Origin: Hyphomonas sp.
GTDB lineage: Bacteria; Pseudomonadota; Alphaproteobacteria; Caulobacterales; Hyphomonadaceae
Reading direction: 5' to 3'
Assembly (NCBI RefSeq): GCF_013823385.1
Contig: NZ_PNMA01000004.1
Span: 122,661 to 186,660, forward strand
Length of the DNA: 64,000 nucleotides
The translations under genes were made by a program, and so were the position numbers. Under the pieces are notes generated by a model. The model did not search any database and was not told the origin of the DNA. It saw nothing but the letters and a program-made list of their open reading frames with translations. The number at the start of each line of letters is the position of its first letter. Position 1 is the stretch's first letter. Shown here one piece after another: positions 35,102-45,100 of the stretch.

Positions 35102-35117
35102 ACATAGTATGCTATGT
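35102..35117. promoter_or_regulatory. Palindromic operator between membrane protein gene and marR-type gene
   Basis: ACATAG and CTATGT are perfect inverted arms around TATG, 41 bases before the MarR start. A related half (AGCTATATT) lies further toward the MarR gene. Position between divergent starts and the symmetrical form fit a MarR autoregulatory operator. Confidence 0.6.
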
Positions 35118-35157
35118 TTAAATTGACAGCAAGCTATATTTCTTTAGGCAGCAGCGC

Positions 35158-35589
35158 ATGGCATTTGAAAAAACAAAATCGGCCGGTTTTCTGGTGAACC
35201 ATCTTGCCCGTCTGTTCGCCAATGGGTTGGCGGCGGAGATTGCGCCTCTGGGACTTGCGCCTGCGCAGTTCATGGCGCTGCTGGAACTCTGGGAGCGCGA
35301 TGGCCTGACCCAGGCGGACCTGGTTTCGCGGCTGGATGTCGAGCAGGCGACACTTGCCAATACGCTGAGCCGCATGGAGCGCGACGGCCTGATCCACCGG
35401 ACCCCGCACCCGGAGGATAGCCGCGCCCGCCTTATCTGGCTGACGGAGCGTGCGCGCAATCTGGAAGCACCCGCCAAGAAAGCTGCTTCACAGCTCAATC
35501 GGAAGGCGCTGGAAGGGCTTGATGAAAAAGCCGCCAGCGCTTTCCTGTCCTCGCTGAACATCGTCATCAATACGATGCGCCAGCGGTGA
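35158..35589 (+). CDS. MarR-family transcriptional regulator
   Basis: A 143-residue winged-helix protein: GLTQADLVSRLDVEQATLANTLSRMERDGLIHR is the recognition helix region and the following HPEDSRARLIWLTERA is the wing with the typical D-R. It should bind as a dimer to the palindrome 41 bp upstream, repressing itself and the divergent membrane protein gene. The inducing ligand is unknown. Transcription probably ends at the strong hairpin that follows. Confidence 0.88.
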   Translation: MAFEKTKSAGFLVNHLARLFANGLAAEIAPLGLAPAQFMALLELWERDGLTQADLVSRLDVEQATLANTLSRMERDGLIHRTPHPEDSRARLIWLTERARNLEAPAKKAASQLNRKALEGLDEKAASAFLSSLNIVINTMRQR

Positions 35590-35613
35590 AGCCGCCTAGG
35601 TAATTCTACTGCG

Positions 35614-35645
35614 ACGCCCCGCCCCCCAGCGGGGCGTTTCGTTTT
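35614..35645 (+). terminator. Intrinsic terminator after the MarR gene
   Basis: ACGCCCCGC and GCGGGGCGT form a perfect 9-bp stem around CCCCCA, followed by TTTCGTTTT. It separates the MarR gene from clpB. Confidence 0.85.
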
Positions 35646-35657
35646 GCGCGGCAAGTG

Positions 35658-35686
35658 CTTGCAGCTTTCGCCCTTCATTCCCACAT
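35658..35686 (+). promoter_or_regulatory. Candidate RpoH (heat-shock) promoter for clpB
   Basis: CTTG, an 18-base spacer and CCCACAT resemble the alphaproteobacterial RpoH pattern (CTTG, 17-18 bases, CYTATNT), with two mismatches in the -10 part. It lies about 77 bp before the clpB start. No CIRCE inverted repeat was seen. Confidence 0.35.
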
Positions 35687-35762
35687 CGGCTTCAACGAGA
35701 CGGCTGCCGCTGAGCGGGGCCTGACAGGAATTGTAAATCTGCCTCCAGAAGGGGATGAACCC

Positions 35763-38381
35763 ATGAACCTTGACCAATATACCGAACGTGCCCGCGCCAT
35801 CATCCAGGGCGCCCAAACCTCTGCGCTGGCTTCCGGCCATCAGGTGCTGACCCCGGCGCATATCCTCAAGACGCTGCTGGAAGACCGCGACCAGCTGGCG
35901 GTGAACCTCATCCGCGCTGCCGGTGGGCGGCCAGAGCTGGCCGTGCAGGGCGTTGACGCGGCGCTCGGCAAACTGCCGAAGGTTTCCGGCGCCGGGGCAG
36001 GGGGTCTGCGCCTTGAGCAATCGGGCGCGAAACTCTTCCAGGATGCCGAAGCGGGCGCCAAGAAAGCCGGTGATGCGTTCGTCACTGCCGAACGCCTGCT
36101 GCTCGCCATCGCGGGCCTTGCCGGGGATCCGGCCGCCGAAGTCCTGAAGAATGCCGGCGTAACGCCCAAGACGCTGGAAGGCGCCATCGCCCAACTGCGC
36201 CAGGGCCGCACCGCTGACAGTCAGAATGCGGAAGAAGGCTATGAGGCGCTGAAGAAATATGCCCGCGACCTGACCAAGGATGCCCGCGAAGGCAAGCTTG
36301 ACCCGGTGATCGGGCGTGACGAGGAAATCCGCCGCGCGATCCAGGTGCTCTCGCGCCGCTCGAAGAACAACCCCGTCCTGATCGGTGAGCCGGGCGTCGG
36401 CAAGACGGCCATCGCCGAAGGCCTCGCCCTGCGCATCGTCAATGGTGACGTGCCCGAAAGCCTGAAAGACAAGAAACTCCTCGCGCTCGACATGGGCGCG
36501 CTGATCGCCGGCGCCAAATTCCGCGGTGAGTTCGAGGAACGCCTGAAAGCTGTGCTGAACGAAGTTCAGCAGGCGGAAGGCGGCATCATTCTCTTCATCG
36601 ACGAGATGCACACCCTCGTCGGCGCCGGAAAATCCGAAGGCGCGATGGATGCGTCCAACCTGCTCAAGCCTGCGCTGGCGCGCGGCGAGCTGCACTGTAT
36701 CGGCGCCACGACGCTGGATGAATACCGCAAATATGTTGAAGGCGACGCGGCGCTTGCCCGCCGATTCATGGCCGTGTTTGTCGATGAGCCGACGGTGGAA
36801 GACACGATCTCGATCCTCCGGGGTCTGAAGGCCCGCTATGAGGCCCACCACGGCGTGCGGATTTCGGACGCGGCAATTGTCGCGGCCGCCACGCTGTCGA
36901 ACCGCTACATCACGGATCGTTTCCTGCCGGATAAAGCCATCGACCTGATGGACGAGGCCGGATCGCGCCTGCGCATGCAGGTCGATTCCAAGCCCGAGGA
37001 ACTCGACGAGATCGACCGGCGGATGCTGCAGCTGAAGATCGAAGCTGAGGCCCTGAAGAAGGAAAAAGACACCGCCTCGCAGGACCGGCTGAAAACACTG
37101 GAAGGTGAGATTGCCGGCCTTGAGACACGCTCAAGCGAGATCACCACCGCCTGGAGCGCGGAGAAGGACAAGCTGAAAGGCGCCGCCGCCGCCAAGGAAA
37201 AGCTCGACCGGGCCTTTTCCGACATGGCCGAGGCCCAGCGCCAGGGCGATCTGGCGCGCGCCTCCGAGCTCAAATTCTCGACCATCCCGCAGCTTGAGAA
37301 ACTGATTGCTGAAGTCGAAGCCAAGGGCGACGCCGAAGGGGGCCTTGTCTCCGAAGTCGTCCGTCCAGAGCATATTGCCGGGGTGGTTTCGAAGTGGACC
37401 GGCATCCCGGTTGACAAGATGATGGAAGGCGAGCGCGACAAGCTGCTGCGCATGGAAGATTCCCTGCGCGGGCGGGTGGTCGGCCAGGAAGACGCGCTGC
37501 TGGCGGTCTCCAACGCCGTGCGCCGGGCGCGCGCGGGGCTGCAGGACCCCAATCGCCCCATCGGATCGTTCCTCTTTGTCGGCCCCACGGGCGTTGGCAA
37601 GACAGAGCTGACCAAGGCGCTCGCCGAATTCATGTTCGATGATGACACGGCGATCCTCAGGCTCGACATGTCGGAGTTCTCGGAGAAACATTCCGTGGCC
37701 AGATTGATCGGCGCGCCTCCCGGCTATGTCGGTTATGATGAAGGCGGCGTGCTGACAGAGGCTGTCCGGCGCCGGCCGTATCAGGTCGTCCTGTTTGACG
37801 AGGTGGAAAAGGCCCATCCGGACCTTTTCAACACGCTCCTGCAGGTGCTTGATGATGGCCGTCTCACAGATGGCCAGGGCCGCACGGTGGACTTCAAGAA
37901 TACGATCATCATCATGACCTCAAACCTCGGCGCCGACGCGCTGGCAAGCGGGGAAGAGGGCGAGGTGTCAGAAGCCGCCCGCGAACATGTGATGGCCGCC
38001 ATCCGCCGCCATTTCCGCCCGGAATTCATCAACCGGATCGACGAGATCGTCTTCTTCAAGCGGCTCGGCCGCGGCGAGATCGACCATATCGTCGATATCC
38101 AGATGGGCCGCCTCGAGCGGCTTCTGAAGGACCGCAAGATGAAGCTCGACCTCAGCCTCGATGCCCGCAACTGGCTGGCGGCGCGCGGCTATGATCCGGT
38201 CTATGGCGCGCGGCCTTTGAAGCGCGTGATCCAGAAAGAGCTGCAGGACCCTCTCGCGCGGCTCTTGCTGGAAGGCCGCATCCTCGACGGCGAGACGATC
38301 CATGTCAGCGTCGAAGGCGACGGCCTCTCCATCAACGGCGTCCCCAACACCTTCGCCAAGGGCAAGGCCGCGTTGAACTGA
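35763..38381 (+). CDS. clpB: Chaperone disaggregase ClpB
   Basis: The 872-residue AAA+ disaggregase has the full ClpB plan. A ClpN double repeat opens it ([18 protein letters not shown]). NBD1 has Walker A GEPGVGKT at 208-215. A coiled middle domain follows ([19 protein letters not shown]). NBD2 has Walker A GPTGVGKT at 607-614 and the GYVGYDEGG pore loop. With DnaK it threads aggregated proteins through its hexamer after heat stress. A possible RpoH promoter precedes it and a clean terminator follows. An upstream in-frame start would add 36 non-homologous residues and was rejected. Confidence 0.97.
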   Translation: MNLDQYTERARAIIQGAQTSALASGHQVLTPAHILKTLLEDRDQLAVNLIRAAGGRPELAVQGVDAALGKLPKVSGAGAGGLRLEQSGAKLFQDAEAGAKKAGDAFVTAERLLLAIAGLAGDPAAEVLKNAGVTPKTLEGAIAQLRQGRTADSQNAEEGYEALKKYARDLTKDAREGKLDPVIGRDEEIRRAIQVLSRRSKNNPVLIGEPGVGKTAIAEGLALRIVNGDVPESLKDKKLLALDMGALIAGAKFRGEFEERLKAVLNEVQQAEGGIILFIDEMHTLVGAGKSEGAMDASNLLKPALARGELHCIGATTLDEYRKYVEGDAALARRFMAVFVDEPTVEDTISILRGLKARYEAHHGVRISDAAIVAAATLSNRYITDRFLPDKAIDLMDEAGSRLRMQVDSKPEELDEIDRRMLQLKIEAEALKKEKDTASQDRLKTLEGEIAGLETRSSEITTAWSAEKDKLKGAAAAKEKLDRAFSDMAEAQRQGDLARASELKFSTIPQLEKLIAEVEAKGDAEGGLVSEVVRPEHIAGVVSKWTGIPVDKMMEGERDKLLRMEDSLRGRVVGQEDALLAVSNAVRRARAGLQDPNRPIGSFLFVGPTGVGKTELTKALAEFMFDDDTAILRLDMSEFSEKHSVARLIGAPPGYVGYDEGGVLTEAVRRRPYQVVLFDEVEKAHPDLFNTLLQVLDDGRLTDGQGRTVDFKNTIIIMTSNLGADALASGEEGEVSEAAREHVMAAIRRHFRPEFINRIDEIVFFKRLGRGEIDHIVDIQMGRLERLLKDRKMKLDLSLDARNWLAARGYDPVYGARPLKRVIQKELQDPLARLLLEGRILDGETIHVSVEGDGLSINGVPNTFAKGKAALN

Positions 38382-38413
38382 TCGGACCCGAGATTTGATT
38401 GATATACGGAAGA

Positions 38414-38443
38414 GTGCCGGAGTCTGCGCTCCGGCACTTTTTT
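38414..38443 (+). terminator. Intrinsic terminator after clpB
   Basis: GTGCCGGAG and CTCCGGCAC form a 9-bp stem around TCTGCG, followed by six T. It ends 10 bases before the convergent antitoxin gene. Confidence 0.9.
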
Positions 38444-38452
38444 GGAAAGCGA

Positions 38453-38752
38453 TCAGACAGCTTCGTGTGTAGACGGAGAAACGGAGAGTTTCACGTCCAG
38501 GGCCTTCATCAGCCGGAGAAGAGTCGACAGCTTGGGATCACCGTTCTGCCCGAGAGATTTATAAAGGCCCTCCCGGGTAACGCCCGCTGCTCTGGCAACT
38601 TCTGTCATGCCAATAGCGCGGGCAATGTCATTGAGCGCCTGAATGATGAATTCAGCGTCGCCTTCCTCGAAGGCGGCTTCGAGATAGGCGGCGCGATCTT
38701 CCGGCGTCTTCAGATGATCCTGAATATCGAACTTGGTCGTTTTCAGTGCCAT
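38453..38752 (-). CDS. HigA-like antitoxin (addiction module antidote, Xre type)
   Basis: A 99-residue helix-turn-helix protein. DHLKTPEDRAAYLEAAFEEGD followed by GMTEVARAAGVTREGLYKSL and DPKLSTLLRLMKALDVKLSV is the pattern of antidote proteins partnered with RelE-like killers. It should neutralise the toxin encoded just upstream, one base away, and with it repress the shared promoter. The start codon follows GAGCTCTGAC, a moderate ribosome site inside the toxin gene end. Toxin-first order is as in higBA. Confidence 0.88.
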   Translation of the reverse strand: MALKTTKFDIQDHLKTPEDRAAYLEAAFEEGDAEFIIQALNDIARAIGMTEVARAAGVTREGLYKSLGQNGDPKLSTLLRLMKALDVKLSVSPSTHEAV

Positions 38753-38753
38753 G

Positions 38754-39044
38754 TCAGAGCTCCTTTGCCATATCCTTAGCGCTTTTAATGTCCCGGTCCT
38801 GAGAGGATTTGTCTCCCCCGCACAGAAGGATAACGACCTCATTGCCCTGCCGCATGAAATAGACCCGGTAACCCGGTCCATAGTGAATGCGCATCTCGTG
38901 GACGCCGTCGCCGACCGATGCCGCATCACCGAAATTACCAAGTTCCATGCGGCGGATACGGGCGGCTATCCGCGCGCGTGCATTGATATCGCGAAGTCGC
39001 TCAAGCCAGTCGGCAAAGCGCTCTGTCTTACGGACTTCGATCAT
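38754..39044 (-). CDS. HigB/RelE-like toxin (addiction module killer protein)
   Basis: A 96-residue RelE-superfamily protein: TERFADWLERLRDINARARIAARI, then VGDGVHEMRIHYGPGYRVYFM and a closing LLCGGDKSSQDRDIKSAKDMA. This is the killer-protein subfamily, expected to cut mRNA on the ribosome. The promoter upstream places the transcription start at or beside the A of the ATG and there is no ribosome site, so the mRNA is probably leaderless. The antitoxin gene follows after 1 bp. Confidence 0.88.
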   Translation of the reverse strand: MIEVRKTERFADWLERLRDINARARIAARIRRMELGNFGDAASVGDGVHEMRIHYGPGYRVYFMRQGNEVVILLCGGDKSSQDRDIKSAKDMAKEL

Positions 39045-39045
39045 G

Positions 39046-39104
39046 TGTAATCTATAGATTACAATCGGGCAGGCGTCAACGGATACCGTCGTCTGTAGAT
39101 TACA
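39046..39104 (-). promoter_or_regulatory. Toxin-antitoxin promoter with operator on the -10 box
   Basis: On the reverse strand TTGACG (39074-39079), a 17-base spacer and TATAGA (39051-39056) form a near-consensus promoter. The -10 box is the centre of a perfect 18-bp palindrome, TGTAATCTATAGATTACA (39046-39063). A matching half site, TAGATTACA as read on the forward strand (39096-39104), lies 41 bp upstream of the promoter, four helical turns from the palindrome's right arm. The predicted start of transcription is the first base of the toxin ATG. Confidence 0.75.
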
Positions 39105-39107
39105 TTT

Positions 39108-40481
39108 CTAAGGCGCCGGGGCGTTTGTCATCCGGGCGGTGCTGGTGGTGGCGGCGAAAAGCTGGCCGCCGGCCGCTTCATTGCGGAAGGCGTCGATCCC
39201 GTCGCGATGTGCCTCGAAGGCGGCGAACACGGCCTTGTTGCCGGAAATATCGCGCCCCGTCGGCAGCGCAAGGGTCTCGGGGTTCACATAGAAGCCGTTG
39301 CGCAGCACTTCATAATGCAGGTGCGCGCCGGTGCTGGAGCCGGTGGAGCCGACATAGCCGATCACATCGCCGCGCATCACGGTGCGCCCTGGGGTGAGGT
39401 TTTCGGCAAAGCCCGACATATGCGCATAGACGGTCTCATAGCCGCGCTCATGCCGTATACGGACGAACCAGCCATAGCCTTCGCCATAGCGCATGTCGGT
39501 GACAAGGCCAGAGCCTGCCGCGCGGATCGGCGTGCCCACAGGGGCGCGGAAATCGATCCCCGCATGCAGCAGCATTTCGCCGGTAATCGGGTGCATGCGG
39601 TTGCCAAAGCCGGAACTCATCTCGCCCCCGCGCACAGGATCGCGCAGCAGGAACTCTTCGCCGGCAATGCCGCTGCGGCTGAAGAATTCGGGCAGCCCGG
39701 TATCTTCCGGCGTGAACCGGTACCAGCTGCCGGACGTCTTGGCGCCATTGAAGGCGGCAAACACAAGATCGCCCGCTTCGAGGAAATTGCCGCGCTCATC
39801 GGTGACAACTTCGATCACGGCGTCAAACCGTTCGCCCTTGCGCCCGCCTTTGCCAAGCGCCGGGTCTTCGGGGAAGAGGCCGGCAAACATGTCGGCATGC
39901 TGGCGTGTGCCGCCCCCGGCGATGATGGCATCCGCCAGGGTCGTGTCGATGCGTCCGGCAACCCGGTGCAGCGCCGTCGTGGTGCGGGCGGAAAGGAGGT
40001 TGGCCTTGAACCGGCCATCGCTGCTGCGGCTGGCCACCAGGGTCGCCTTCGGGCTCAGCTTGGCGCTGACGCCGGCGAGGCGTTCGGTGCCGTCTTTCCC
40101 GGTTTCAAACCAGGCCGAAAGGGCCGTGCCGGGGCGCAGGCGCTGGCCGCGCGTCGGCGAGGCTTCGCGCAGCGCCACGGCCGCAGCCGTCGCATCCTCC
40201 GGGCTCGCGCCCAGCACTTCGAGCACATCCATGGCCGATACGCTGGCGGTCACCGTGCCATTGCGGGTCACGGTGGCGGTCTGTCCCGCTTCGGCGCGCA
40301 AATCATTGATCTGCAGCAGGCTCAGCGGTTTCAGCGTTTCCGGTTCAGCCCGCACCAGCAGGAACAAAGCCAGAATGATGAGAATGACCGCGCCCCCGCC
40401 GATGCGTTCGGCAGTACGGGAAGTCATGTCCAGGCGCCGTACGGCGACAGGAATCCGAGGCGGCTTTCGCGTCCGTTTCAT
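39108..40481 (-). CDS. M23 (LytM) peptidase, membrane-anchored, paralogue 1
   Basis: The 457-residue protein has a basic N-terminus, one membrane segment (AVILIILALFLLV), an Ala/Thr-rich periplasmic region, and a C-terminal M23 domain. Zinc-site motifs are complete: SSGFGNRMHPITGEMLLHAGID and the final HLHYE in GSSTGAHLHYEVL. It may trim peptidoglycan or activate amidases at division, as LytM proteins do. It shares its architecture and the sequence around GDVIGYVGSTG.STG with the next gene, so the two arose by tandem duplication. The ATG follows the long neighbour by 132 bp. Confidence 0.88.
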   Translation of the reverse strand: MKRTRKPPRIPVAVRRLDMTSRTAERIGGGAVILIILALFLLVRAEPETLKPLSLLQINDLRAEAGQTATVTRNGTVTASVSAMDVLEVLGASPEDATAAAVALREASPTRGQRLRPGTALSAWFETGKDGTERLAGVSAKLSPKATLVASRSSDGRFKANLLSARTTTALHRVAGRIDTTLADAIIAGGGTRQHADMFAGLFPEDPALGKGGRKGERFDAVIEVVTDERGNFLEAGDLVFAAFNGAKTSGSWYRFTPEDTGLPEFFSRSGIAGEEFLLRDPVRGGEMSSGFGNRMHPITGEMLLHAGIDFRAPVGTPIRAAGSGLVTDMRYGEGYGWFVRIRHERGYETVYAHMSGFAENLTPGRTVMRGDVIGYVGSTGSSTGAHLHYEVLRNGFYVNPETLALPTGRDISGNKAVFAAFEAHRDGIDAFRNEAAGGQLFAATTSTARMTNAPAP

Positions 40482-40613
40482 GCCGTGTCTCCCATCCAGG
40501 GGCCGAAGGGCCTAGGTCTGGCAGTCAGGAAGCAAGAAAGGGACCAGAATCGCCCCAGAGGAGAGATTCTTGTGCAGCCAGTCTCGCTGTGGGTTAGAAA
40601 TTCTGATGCCTGT

Positions 40614-42020
40614 TCAGGGGCTTGCAGGCAGTTCCTGATGCACCAGTTGAGCCATCGGACCCGTCCCGCCAAGGCGCAGGGCGTCGATGTTTTCCTTGAA
40701 CTGCTTGAACTCGGCCAGCATGGCCGGTTCCTCGGAAAGCTTGCGGCCGGTCGGCAGCTTCAGCGACATCGCGTTCACCGGCTTGCCGTCCACATACACC
40801 TCATAATGCAGGTGCGGGCCGGTGGAGGCGCCGGTCGAGCCGACATAGCCGATCACATCCCCCTGGCGCACTTTCATGCCCGGCTTCAGGCCGCTGGCAT
40901 AGCGCGAGAGGTGGGCATAGGCGGTCTCATAGCCGCGCGCATGCTTGAGCTTGATGAAGTTGCCATAGCCGCCATTCCAGCTCGCCCGCTGCACGGTGCC
41001 AGAGCCGGCCGCATAGATGGGCGTGCCCGTGGGGGCGGCGAAGTCGGTGCCCTTGTGCAGGCGGGTATAGCCCGAGATCGGGTGGCGCCGGGTGCCGAAA
41101 TTGGAGGAGATGCGCGCCCCGTTGATCGGCGTCTTCATCAGGAATTTCGTGGCGCTTTCGCCTTTTTCGTCGAAATAGTCCGGCAGGCCGTCATCGCTGG
41201 GCGCAAAGCGGTAGAAGCCGCGCTTCAGCGCCTTCCCGTCGAGCGCCGCATACAGCACCTCGCCATGGCGTACCGGATTGCCGCGCTCATCCACAAACGT
41301 CTCGAAGAAAATCTCGAACCGGTCGCCGGGATGGATTTCGCGTTGAAAGTCAATGTCATAGGCAAAGGCGCTGGCAAAATCGACGACCTGCTGATCCCCC
41401 GCGCCCAGCTTCAGGGCCGCATTATAGATCGAGCCGTCAATCTCCGCCGCCACCCGCTTGTAGCTGGGTGTCAGTTTCGCATTCAGCTGGGTGGCCTGCC
41501 AGCCGCCTTCCAGCGTGCGCGTCACCAGGAGGCTGCGATCGGCGTCCGCCTTGATCGCCAGTGCGGTCAGGCGGCCATCTTCGACAAAGGTTTCCGCTTC
41601 GAGGCCAGGGCGCAGGCGCCGGTGATCGATCAGATCCTTGCTGTAGACGGCCTGCAGCGCGGCATTGGCTTCGCCCACGGGCGCGCCCAGCCGGCTCACC
41701 AGGCCCGTCAGTGTTTCATTCCGCTCCAGCTTGCCTTCAGCCTTCACCAGATGGCGCGGCGCATCGGCCACATCCACGGCGGAGACCAGCCTGGCGGCCA
41801 GCGGCAACGGCACCGCCGCATCCGCCGTCTGCACCAGCGAGGCGTCCGGCCGCCCGGCCATCACCAGTCCTGCAAGCGCCGAAGCGGAGCCCAGAACACC
41901 CAGAACAACGAGGCTTCTCATGCCCTGGGAAAGGTTGCGTTTCGGCGGGTTTGCCGGGGCGATGGTCAAGTCGTCCTGGTTCAAGCTCGGTATCCTGTCT
42001 TCTGACGCCCCCCGGCCCAT
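40614..42020 (-). CDS. M23 (LytM) peptidase, membrane-anchored, paralogue 2
   Basis: A 468-residue paralogue of the following gene. It has a cytoplasmic N-terminal stretch, one membrane segment (SLVVLGVLGSASALAGLVMAG), an intermediate region with VSRLGAPVGEANAALQAVY similar to the OapA/LysM-associated domain of Csd3-like enzymes, and an M23 domain with NFGTRRHPISGYTRLHKGTDF and HLHYEV. All metal ligands appear intact. The start could instead be the ATG 33 codons later, directly before the membrane segment; neither has a clear ribosome site. It is divergent from the ydbH-like operon, and both concern the envelope. Confidence 0.86.
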   Translation of the reverse strand: MGRGASEDRIPSLNQDDLTIAPANPPKRNLSQGMRSLVVLGVLGSASALAGLVMAGRPDASLVQTADAAVPLPLAARLVSAVDVADAPRHLVKAEGKLERNETLTGLVSRLGAPVGEANAALQAVYSKDLIDHRRLRPGLEAETFVEDGRLTALAIKADADRSLLVTRTLEGGWQATQLNAKLTPSYKRVAAEIDGSIYNAALKLGAGDQQVVDFASAFAYDIDFQREIHPGDRFEIFFETFVDERGNPVRHGEVLYAALDGKALKRGFYRFAPSDDGLPDYFDEKGESATKFLMKTPINGARISSNFGTRRHPISGYTRLHKGTDFAAPTGTPIYAAGSGTVQRASWNGGYGNFIKLKHARGYETAYAHLSRYASGLKPGMKVRQGDVIGYVGSTGASTGPHLHYEVYVDGKPVNAMSLKLPTGRKLSEEPAMLAEFKQFKENIDALRLGGTGPMAQLVHQELPASP

Positions 42021-42181
42021 CGGGCTGGAATGGAACTTCAGCGCCCTATTTTCGTCTCCTGATCAACTTAAGGATTCGAGAGGTTGGAACGCCTGAATTA
42101 CATGCCACTTTAGGACTTTATGGCGTAGTAGAAGCAAGAAGCAAGCCGGTCGGACCAGTGAAACCTGTCGACTCTTCGGAG

Positions 42182-45100
42182 ATGAAGCGCCTCTCAGGGG
42201 AGGCGTCACCTCGCCAGCATGTCTGGCCGAGACGGCTGCTGTATGGCTCTGCCATCCTCATCGTGGCCTCTACCGGCCTTGTCTGGATGTTGCGAAAACC
42301 CATTGCAGAACAGGCACTTGATGCCTGGTGCGCCGAGCGGGATCTGGTCTGTGACGCCCGTTTCACCCGCATCGGGCTGGGCGGCGCCACCCTCAACGGC
42401 GTGCGCATCGCATCTGGCCCGGACGTGCCGGCAGAAGCAGATGAGATCGTTGCGCACCTGTCCTGGCCGAAGCTCTTTACCCCCCGGATTGATGGAATTT
42501 CGATCACCGGCCTCCAAATGCGGGGCACGCTGGATCCCTCCGGATTGAAATTCTACGGGCTGGAGCGTCTGGCCGCGCCCTCCGGCGAGGCGGGAGGCGC
42601 CGCGCCCCCCATCGATATCCGCGACGCCCGCATTTACCTCCAGACACCCTTTGGCCCGGCGGCGGCGACGCTGAACGTCTCCGGCAGCTTCCCGGAAAAT
42701 GCCACCGCCTCGCTGGCGCTTGATCCGGCCCGTCTGGCGCTGGGCGACGCCCGGATGGTGCTGGGCGAGGCGCTGCTGAAGGCCAGGATCACGGACGGCG
42801 AGGTCACCGGCGAGCTGCGCCTGGCTTCAGATGCAGCCGAGGCCAGCGGCTACACCGCCTCCGGCTTCAGCCTCGCGGCAGAAACAAGCTTCCCGCTCAG
42901 CGGCGATGGGCCCACCACGGTCGAATGGTCCGCCCGCCTGGCGCAGGGCGCCTCACCCGAGGCGAGCCTCAGCGGCCTGCGCACGCGCGGCCGGGCAGAG
43001 TTTGACATCCTCCCGGACATGTCCGCCGACAGTATCCTGGACGCGCTCACCCTGGCCGTTGCGCAGGTGGAATTGGACCGGGCAGAAGCCTCCGGCTGGT
43101 CGGTCGGCGAAAGCGCCTTCAATACCGAGCTTGAAGGCAGGAATGGCGCCTTTCAGGGCCCGGTCTCGCTGGAGGCCAGCAATCTGGCCGGCCCGCCGGG
43201 CACAGCGGCCGAATGGCGCCTCGCCGGGGATCTTGCCCGCTCGGCCGATCGCCGCATCGATTTCACCGGCGGCGTCCAGCTCAACGGCACGGCGCTGACC
43301 GCAGAGACGCTCGCCCCGGTCACCAGCGCCCTGAAACTGCCCGGCGTGCTGGAAGCCCATGGCGCGGCCCTCTCCGGCGCGCTCACCCGTGCTTCAAAGG
43401 ATTTCGACACTGCCTTCGGCCTGCGCGCCAGCCTGGAGAACGGAGCCCTGCGCGTAGACGCCGATGGGCCTTCCGCGCTGGCGGCGGCTTCGGGGCTTCG
43501 TCTGGAGGCGGATGGTCCAGACGGCGGCAGCTGGCTGCGCGTGCAGGGCGGCGACGTGCTGATGAGCGGCAGCCTGCGCCTGTCCGGCGGCGGCATGCCC
43601 CGCATGTCGGCAGACCTTGGCACCACGCGGCTCAGCCAGACATCGCTCAGCCTCGAAGGCGCCTCGCTGAACCTCGCCCCCTGGGCGGCCGGCGGGCGCA
43701 CCATCGCGGCCGATTTCAGCGCCTTTGACTATACCGCAGAGGCTGGCGGCTTTCAGGCGCGCGGGCAGGGGGCCTTCACCCTCACCGGAGAACTGGAAGG
43801 CGTCACCCTTCAGCGCACGCGCCTCGCCGGCGGGCTCAGCGCCGTGCAGGATGCAGACGGCCTGCGCGTCCAGTCCGATGGCAAGCCCTGCCTCGCCGTC
43901 ACGTCGGATGGCATCGTCACCGGCGGCATCACCATTCCGCGCGCCGCCTTCGACATCTGCCCCGTAGACGGACGGTTCATCCGCCAGGGCGCCCCGCTCA
44001 GCGGCGCCGCCAGCCTCGGCAATGTCGATATCCCGATGCAGTTTTCCGGCGGGGAGGGCACGCTCGCCCTGCGCAGCGCCAAGGTGGACTGGACGCTGTC
44101 CAGAGGCTTCCAGATGGTTCTGGCCGCCGATACGCTCAGCATGCCGCTGACCCTGGGCGAAAACACGCTCACCATCGACAGCGGCGCGCCGGAAATCCGC
44201 CTCGCCACAGCCTCCGGCCCGGTGCGCATTACAGCTGGCCTCGGCCAGACCCAGTTTGGCGGCGGCATGATCCCGGCCAATGTCTCGGCGGCGCATTTCG
44301 GCTTCCAGGGCACCAGCGCCCCCGGCGGCCTGTCGGGCGATGTCTCGGCCAGCGGGGTGCGGATTGCCGACAGGCTGGACGACCCGATCTATGAGCCCAT
44401 GGTGGGTGATTTTACCGGCCGTATCGAAGGCCAGCGCCTGGTGGCGTCCGGCCCGCTGCGGCTGGAAATGTCCGGCCGGCAGATTGCCGCGGCCAGCGCC
44501 GACATCAACATCTTCGACCTGGAAGGCACCGCCGCCCTCAATTCCGAACGGCTGGTCTTCTTCCCAGGCGGCATTCAGCCCGCGATGATTTCCCGCCGCC
44601 TCGTCGGTCTCTTCACGGCGGCAGAAGGCGAGTTCGTCGGCGACGCGGCCTTCACCATTGATGGCGGGAATATTCAGGGCACGGCGGATCTCACCGTCAG
44701 CAATTTCGGCTTCCAGACCACCCGTCTTGGCCGGGTCGATGGCATCACGGGCAATGTCCGCTTCACCGATCTGATGAAACTCACCACGGCGCCGCAGCAG
44801 CAGATAACCATCGGCAGCGTCAATCCCGGCATTCCCTTCTCCAATGGCCGCGTCCTGTTCCATCTGGAAGAAGGCAAGACCCTGCATCTGGACGAGGTGT
44901 CCTTCCCCTTTGCCGGGGGAGAGCTGGCGCTCGCCCCGCTCGACTGGTCACTCAGCGGAGGCGCTGACCAGCGCGTCGAGGTCACCGCCACCCGGATCAA
45001 CCTCACCCAGCTGATCGAAGTGCTGAAACTGCCCGATACCGCCGCCGAAGGCACGGTCAGCGGCGAATTTCCGATCGAGTTCACGCCCACCTCCGTCTAT

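Noticed and set aside
39207..42005. A 932-codon forward frame opposite the two M23 genes
   Set aside because: Both M23 genes have complete motifs on the other strand; this frame has none.
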